Of a stretch of DNA of 35,832 nt, positions 31,768 through 35,832 are shown piece by piece. Source of the DNA: an uncultured Paracoccaceae bacterium (lineage in GTDB: Bacteria > Pseudomonadota > Alphaproteobacteria > Rhodobacterales > Rhodobacteraceae); contig CANKZJ010000016.1 in assembly GCA_947488605.1 (NCBI GenBank), forward strand, positions 1-35,832, given 5' to 3'. Position 1 is the stretch's first letter. Each line of letters starts with the position of its first letter. The position numbers and the translations under genes were made by a program. The notes beneath the pieces are model-generated. The model did no database searches, had not been told where the DNA came from, and saw only the letters and a program-made list of their open reading frames with translations.

Positions 31768-32385
31768 TCAAATCTGACGCTGTGCGAATAGCAGCTTCAA
31801 ATAGGTCCTCAGCAGCATGATCTGCTGGGACGCATTGTTATGCTCGCGCAACGCACGTTGCAGGACCAACCCTCCTTCGACCACGCTGGAAACCATGTCA
31901 CCAAGCGCATCCATGTTAATCGGTTCCTTAGGTTCATAGACGGCTGCGATCTCTTCAAACATCCCGCGAAACCGAGTGCGCCACCCGAGGATGGCCTGCC
32001 TATTTAGATCACGGACGCCTTCGTCGAACAATCGATCCTGATATGCGGTTGCTGCAATCACACATCCTGGATGGCCTTCGGGCATATCAGTCAACATCTC
32101 TGCGAGAAGTTTCAGGCCGATGAGCATGCAATGCAGCGGATCATCGTTTAGCTCACGCGCTCGCGCGAACAGGTCGTCATAAAGTGCGTTCTCTGCGTCG
32201 ATGTATCGCTGCAGCATTGCCCGCGCGAGGGCATTCTTGTCTTTGAAATGGTAGAAGAACCCGCCGCGCGAAATATCTGCCCCCGCAACGATCTCTTCGA
32301 TGGAGGTCGCTTCAAAGCCTTTTTTAAGCACCGAGGCCTCAGCGATATTGAGGATTCGAGAGCGTGTATCGGTTTTCGGGTCCAT
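31768..32385 (-). CDS. TetR/AcrR family transcriptional regulator
   Basis: A 205-residue TetR regulator. HTH: SRILNIAEASVLKKGFEATSIEEIVAGADISRGGFFYHFKDKNALARAML (about 9-58); the C-terminal domain includes GHPGCVIAATAYQDRLFDEGVRDLNR, similar to the TetR_C group with GxPGC. ATG at 32385. It is divergent from the homocysteine methyltransferase-like gene at 32573 across 187 bases, with ACGG-T-CCGT (32386-32394) next to its own start. It probably represses itself and the methyltransferase/barrel-protein pair. It follows the integrase remnant, so the module may have arrived with it. Confidence 0.9.
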   Translation of the reverse strand: MDPKTDTRSRILNIAEASVLKKGFEATSIEEIVAGADISRGGFFYHFKDKNALARAMLQRYIDAENALYDDLFARARELNDDPLHCMLIGLKLLAEMLTDMPEGHPGCVIAATAYQDRLFDEGVRDLNRQAILGWRTRFRGMFEEIAAVYEPKEPINMDALGDMVSSVVEGGLVLQRALREHNNASQQIMLLRTYLKLLFAQRQI

Positions 32386-32394
32386 ACGGTCCGT
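32386..32394. promoter_or_regulatory. Short palindrome ACGG-T-CCGT upstream of TetR
   Basis: A 9-bp inverted repeat touching the TetR start, with a related GGACCGAT near 32522. It may be part of a TetR operator in the divergent gap. Confidence 0.3.
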
Positions 32395-32572
32395 CCTTAC
32401 TGTACCGCGAGTCCAGTTAGCAGCTTCCGTGCACAGTGTTGCGACACACCGAACCCGCTTATTCCCTGATTTTATGGCGAAAAACTAATCTTCGCAACTG
32501 GACCACGCGGCAACTATCTGCCGGACCGATACTCGGATTAGTCCTTTGGTATCAAACGAAAGGATGGGTTCG

Positions 32573-33517
32573 ATGCGAATTCAACAACTTACAGACACAC
32601 ATCGTTTCTTCCTCGCCGATGGCGGGCTTGAGACATATATGATTTTTGACAAGGGGTACGAGCTTCCCTGTTTTTCGGCTGCGGCACTTCTTGATTGCGA
32701 ACACGGTCGCCAGGATCTGAAAAACTATTACGAACGCTTTATCGACCTCGCCTGTCAGTCTGGTCGTGGTTTTGTGATTGATGCCCCGACTTGGAGGGCA
32801 GGTGTAGCTTGGGCCGGACCATTGGGCCACACGATGTCCCAGGTGATCGAAACCAATGACCGCGCGGTCAAGTTTGTCTCGGACATACGGGACCAACACG
32901 AGAGCCCCGATTTGCCGATCCTCGTGAATGGTTTGGTGGGCCCTGCGGGGGACGCTTATGCTCCTGACACCCGGCTTGCCTCGCAAGATGCTTTGTTGGT
33001 CCATGCTCCGCAGGTCCATGCCCTTGGTCGCGCCGGTGTCGATATGATCAGCGCCATGACCCTGACCTACGCCGCAGAGGCGATTGGGATTGTGCAGGCC
33101 GCAAAGGAAACTGATGTCCCTGTTGTGATTGCCTTCACGCTGGAGACGGACGGATGTCTACCGTCTGGCCAGCCACTGGGCGAGGCCATCGAAGAGGTCG
33201 ATGCTGCGACCAATGCAGGCCCGATCTACTACATGATCAATTGCGCGCACCCCGATCACTTCAAGGATGCGCTGGATTCCAATGCACCTTGGATACTGCG
33301 CATCGGAGGCATTCGCGCGAACGCCTCACGGATGAGCCATGCTGAATTGGACGAAGCTGAGGTGCTGGACGACGGCGACCCTGTTGAGCTTGGCGCATTG
33401 AATATGGAGCTGCTTCAACTTCTCCCGAACATCCGTGTGATTGGGGGCTGTTGTGGCACCGATCACCGGCATGTGGGCTGCATTGCCGGGCACGATCATG
33501 CCCGCAAAGTTGCCTGA
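32573..33517 (+). CDS. Homocysteine S-methyltransferase-like protein (paralogue 2)
   Basis: A 314-residue member of the same family as the gene at 8237. The zinc cysteines are C224 (INCAHPDHF) and C293/C294 (GGCCGTDHRH); ETDGCLPSGQPL and SHAELDEAEVLDDGDP are shared with the paralogue. The N-terminal LADGGLETYMIFDKGYELPCFSAAALL carries the substrate-loop residues. Start at 32573 is supported by AAGGA eight bases upstream; ATG at 32564 is also in frame. It is divergent from a TetR gene and 36 bases upstream of a secreted barrel-like protein. Whether the two paralogues use the same donor is unknown. Confidence 0.9.
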   Translation: MRIQQLTDTHRFFLADGGLETYMIFDKGYELPCFSAAALLDCEHGRQDLKNYYERFIDLACQSGRGFVIDAPTWRAGVAWAGPLGHTMSQVIETNDRAVKFVSDIRDQHESPDLPILVNGLVGPAGDAYAPDTRLASQDALLVHAPQVHALGRAGVDMISAMTLTYAAEAIGIVQAAKETDVPVVIAFTLETDGCLPSGQPLGEAIEEVDAATNAGPIYYMINCAHPDHFKDALDSNAPWILRIGGIRANASRMSHAELDEAEVLDDGDPVELGALNMELLQLLPNIRVIGGCCGTDHRHVGCIAGHDHARKVA

Positions 33518-33553
33518 ACCTTCCCCAAGTTCTTATCAAAAAAGGAAAACCCA

Positions 33554-34225
33554 ATGTCAAAATCTTTGATTGCTACTTCTGCTCTCGCTCTTACGCTTGC
33601 AACAATGGCGCAGGCCGAGGCACCCATGGCCTTCGACGTGGCCGAAGACCACACCCGCATTTTCATGGCGGACGCACCATTGCACGACAACGGCATGCCC
33701 GCGCACGGCAATGCTTTCGTCAGCCAAGGCTACATCTACCCCGAAGGCACGCTTGAAGCTGAAACAGCCGGTGTCTTGGAAGATGGAAGCCCTGCATATC
33801 CGGACCTCGTTTTGGGCACGTGGACCTGTGATGGGTATTTTGTGGGCGAAGGTGCCAATGCCACAACCGGTGTGTGGGTGATCAGCCGTCAGGTCTTCGC
33901 GTTTGAGGATGGTGACACGATCATCACGCAAGGCACCGAAATCGTCGATGCTGGTGTTGAAAACCTCCGGCCCATTACCGGCACGACCGGAGACTTCGCA
34001 GATATTGATGGTGGCGTGTATCAAACCCTTCTGGGCTTCAATGAACGCATGGCTGTTAATGCAACCTTCCGCATCGCCGATCAGTCAAGAGATGAGGCGG
34101 CAATGACTCCAAACTACGGCACCTTTGATCGCTACATGCCTGCGGATGGTGAGCGGGCTTTTGATAAAGCGCGGCACACCGAATGGGACTCAGGGGTCCC
34201 TGTTGGCCCTATCCCATCAACCTGA
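33554..34225 (+). CDS. Secreted allene-oxide-cyclase/dirigent-like barrel protein
   Basis: A 223-residue protein with a signal peptide (residues 1-21, ending AQA before EAPM). The mature part has the alternating-strand text of AOC-type barrels: LGTWTCDGYFVGEGANATTGVWVISRQVFAF, TIITQGTEIVD, RPITGTTGDFADIDGGVYQTLLGFN. Such barrels bind hydrophobic substrates; AOC proteins cyclise oxygenated fatty acids in plants and dirigent proteins guide phenol coupling, but bacterial members are uncharacterised. It lies 36 bases after the homocysteine methyltransferase-like gene and shares its likely TetR control. A good AAGGAAAA site precedes the ATG. Assignment to the fold is moderate. Confidence 0.7.
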   Translation: MSKSLIATSALALTLATMAQAEAPMAFDVAEDHTRIFMADAPLHDNGMPAHGNAFVSQGYIYPEGTLEAETAGVLEDGSPAYPDLVLGTWTCDGYFVGEGANATTGVWVISRQVFAFEDGDTIITQGTEIVDAGVENLRPITGTTGDFADIDGGVYQTLLGFNERMAVNATFRIADQSRDEAAMTPNYGTFDRYMPADGERAFDKARHTEWDSGVPVGPIPST

Positions 34226-34314
34226 ACCAGGAGCCATCCGGTTGATCCGGGCGGCATCACACAATGCCGACCGGTCAACTGGCCATTAATTGAAAACACT
34301 TTAGAGGCGCCAAA

Positions 34315-34914
34315 ATGAATCTTCAGACCGACGTTACCGTCCGACAGGCCGTTGAAACCGATGCCGTTATGCTTGCCAAGCTGATCGACATTGCTGGCGA
34401 AGGGATACCCACATGGCTTTGGCGACAAAGTTGCACTGGCGATCAATCGTCTCTCGACATTGGAGCAGAACGCGCACGCCGTACTTCAGGGGGGTTTTCG
34501 TTTTGCAATGCTTTCGTGGCGGTGCGCGGCAATGACATTTCCGGAATGGTGCTGAGCTACCCTATTGTTGCCGCACCTGAGGATGATCCCGACAAGTTGC
34601 CCGCACCAATCGCACCATTCGTCGAACTCGAACAACAATCGGTTGGCACATGGTACATCAACGCATTGGCCGTGTTCGCCAGCCAGCAGGGTCGCGGAAT
34701 TGGCTCAATGCTCCTGAAGTCTGCTGAAACCGCAGCAATTCAGTCAGGGTATTTCCAAACGAGCGTTCAAGTTTACGCCCAGAACAAAGGCGCGGCGCGC
34801 CTCTATGAGCGAAATGGATACCACGTCGCCGCGCGATCAAAGGTGCGAGATCACCCATCACATCCCTACTACACTGGTGATGTCCTGTTATTGATGAAGC
34901 AACTTGAAAGCTGA
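34315..34914 (+). CDS. GNAT family N-acetyltransferase
   Basis: A 199-residue acetyltransferase. The acetyl-CoA binding motif is YINALAVFASQQGRGIGSMLLKSAETAA (about 118-145), with NKGAARLYERNGYHVAARSKV near 160-180. It uses acetyl-CoA to acylate an amine; the acceptor is unknown. The start has a weak GAGG. It lies 89 bases after the barrel protein on the same strand and could be in the same transcript, or separate. Confidence 0.9.
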   Translation: MNLQTDVTVRQAVETDAVMLAKLIDIAGEGIPTWLWRQSCTGDQSSLDIGAERARRTSGGFSFCNAFVAVRGNDISGMVLSYPIVAAPEDDPDKLPAPIAPFVELEQQSVGTWYINALAVFASQQGRGIGSMLLKSAETAAIQSGYFQTSVQVYAQNKGAARLYERNGYHVAARSKVRDHPSHPYYTGDVLLLMKQLES

Positions 34915-35133
34915 TCCAATCTGGGACCTCGATCTGCTTATCCAAGATCCTATTGCGCGGTAGCGGGTGCTACAGAGCTCAGTTCCGGGGCTAAATGGGA
35001 TGTTTGGGCTTTTTCTATGTTTTCTGGCTGAAGGCCTAACTCCGCGTGATTATGCTCTGATCGCCGAGGCTGATACCTGAGCAGGAGAAAACGGAGATCC
35101 TAGAAAGTGACAACAAACCAAAGGACAAAGATA
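34915..35133. other. 219-base gap with no gene
   Basis: A small GTAGC-gggt-GCTAC hairpin lies at 34960-34973. The ribosome site AAAGGA of the next gene is at its right end. Nothing else recognised. Confidence 0.35.
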
Positions 35134-35547
35134 ATGCATTCACCCGTCAATCCTCCAGGCGTTGCCTCCCCTGCCAGCCACTACAATCACGCATTCTATA
35201 TTGAGCCGGGGGCAGCGTGGATGACCCTCTCGGGTCAGTTGGGCGAACGACAAGATGGCAGTTGTCCGGAGAGTGTCGTTAAGCAATCTGAGTTGGCCTG
35301 GCGGAACATCATCGCAATACTGGCCGCAAAGAACTTTAGTATGCGCCACATAGTCAAAGTTACAAGCTACATCGTCGGTGCAGAAAATATCGATAACTAC
35401 GTTGATGTGCACAAAAAAGTAGTTGGTGACCACAAGCCACCATGGAGCTTAGTTGTCGTTCCCGCTTTGGGTCGGCCGCACTATCGGGTCGAAGTTGACG
35501 TGACCGCGTCGAAGGCAATGAACACAGACGATAGGTCCGGTTGCTGA
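35134..35547 (+). CDS. Rid (YjgF/YER057c/UK114) family protein
   Basis: A 137-residue Rid-superfamily protein: MTLSGQLGERQDGS, AWRNIIAILAAKNFSMRHIVKVTSYIVGAENIDNYVDVHKKVVGD, PPWSLVVVPALGRPHYRVEVDVTA. As in the protein at 17020, the position of the RidA carboxylate-binding arginine appears changed (W in PPWSLVV), so canonical imine deaminase activity is not supported. The ATG at 35134 follows AAAGGA with 8-base spacing; a GTG at 35107 is in frame but less likely. It is separate from its neighbours. Confidence 0.87.
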   Translation: MHSPVNPPGVASPASHYNHAFYIEPGAAWMTLSGQLGERQDGSCPESVVKQSELAWRNIIAILAAKNFSMRHIVKVTSYIVGAENIDNYVDVHKKVVGDHKPPWSLVVVPALGRPHYRVEVDVTASKAMNTDDRSGC

Positions 35548-35657
35548 TGTTTGAATGAGAGGTCGTTGCGATTGCGATGTTCTTCACTTCATCAGACGAC
35601 TGAAATGCGGACAAAACAGGCCTTGGCAAAAATCCCCTTCGAACCTATTCAAGTGTG

Positions 35658-35801
35658 ATGGAAGGCCCGACAAGGACTTACTGCCCAGGATGTGGCGCGT
35701 TGCTCGAAGAGACCGATGGTCCTGTGCATCGGTATATGAATGGTTCACTAACTTGCTGTCTGACGTCAGCGCCTATGGGTCCAAATAGGGCGATTTGCTA
35801 A
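35658..35801 (+). pseudogene. Truncated zinc-ribbon ORF (DUF5946-like N-terminus)
   Basis: A 47-codon frame starting at the ATG at 35658 reads MEGPTRTYCPGCGALLEETD, GPVHRYM and SLTCC, resembling the first 35 residues of DUF5946 proteins (CPGCG, GPTHRYM, SPACW). After that the text no longer fits the family and the frame stops at 35799-35801. The gene is probably broken by a frameshift or truncated by rearrangement. The window ends 31 bases later. Confidence 0.35.
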
Positions 35802-35832
35802 GAGAGTGTTTGTTGCTCATCGTAGCCACTGA

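Noticed and set aside
31397..31771. 124-codon minus-strand frame between integrase remnant and TetR
   Set aside because: It crosses the 21-bp palindrome and the integrase fragment in a frame different from the AGGAG-led start; no family text.
1..35832. CRISPR arrays, rRNA, tRNA or complete insertion sequences
   Set aside because: No regular repeat-spacer pattern, no recognisable structural RNA text and no transposase were seen by eye; a short tRNA could be missed without a covariance search.

Overview
The window looks like an accessory chromosomal or plasmid region of a marine-type alphaproteobacterium, most likely Rhodobacteraceae (Roseobacter group). This rests on codon use, the protein families present, the decayed 'gcagcga'-type intergenic filler, and a short tyrosine integrase remnant of a kind common in that family. 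No rRNA, tRNA, CRISPR array or complete insertion sequence was seen. About 48 protein-coding genes or gene remnants can be supported. The dominant theme is small metabolic or redox modules, each paired with its own, usually divergent, transcription regulator.

Layout. 1-3.4 kb: an RND efflux pump operon (adaptor plus inner-membrane pump, cut by the window edge) facing a TetR regulator across three inverted repeats, then a DUF2461 gene broken by one extra T. 3.4-6.9 kb: a MarR regulator divergent from an SRPBCC/DUF1905 pair, then two small membrane proteins divergent from an XRE/MmyB-like regulator; both divergent gaps hold clean palindromes. 7.3-10.3 kb: two SAM methyltransferases around a homocysteine S-methyltransferase-like gene, with a roughly 48-bp repeat in three successive gaps. 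10.7-15.7 kb: a LysR regulator divergent from a five-gene run (methyltransferase, DUF2306 membrane protein, DUF6326-like membrane protein, TetA-like MFS exporter, methyltransferase).

15.9-24 kb: SDR and NmrA-type NAD(P)-binding proteins with RidA/LysR, GFA, AraC and TetR genes, and an NTF2-like/NmrA pair with overlapping reading frames. 24-25 kb: a ParD-like ribbon-helix-helix gene directly upstream of a complete type I methionine aminopeptidase, preceded by a 24-bp perfect palindrome. 25-29.2 kb: two SDRs divergent from a LysR, and an ABM-like protein divergent from a WYL regulator. 29.3-35.8 kb: a secreted c-type cytochrome with a duplicated N-terminal domain, a doubly nonsense-mutated integrase remnant, a TetR divergent from a second homocysteine methyltransferase-like gene and a secreted barrel-like protein, a GNAT acetyltransferase, a Rid-family protein and a truncated zinc-ribbon ORF.

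How the genes may work together. Efflux (RND, MFS), small-molecule methylation (four SAM methyltransferases, two homocysteine methyltransferase-like enzymes) and NAD(P)-dependent reduction recur under local regulators, which fits a stress or xenobiotic-response region. The best candidates for something undescribed are the methyltransferase/membrane/MFS/methyltransferase operon, the ParD-like/Map pair with its palindrome, and the duplicated-domain cytochrome. All functional links between genes are inferred from position and family only.
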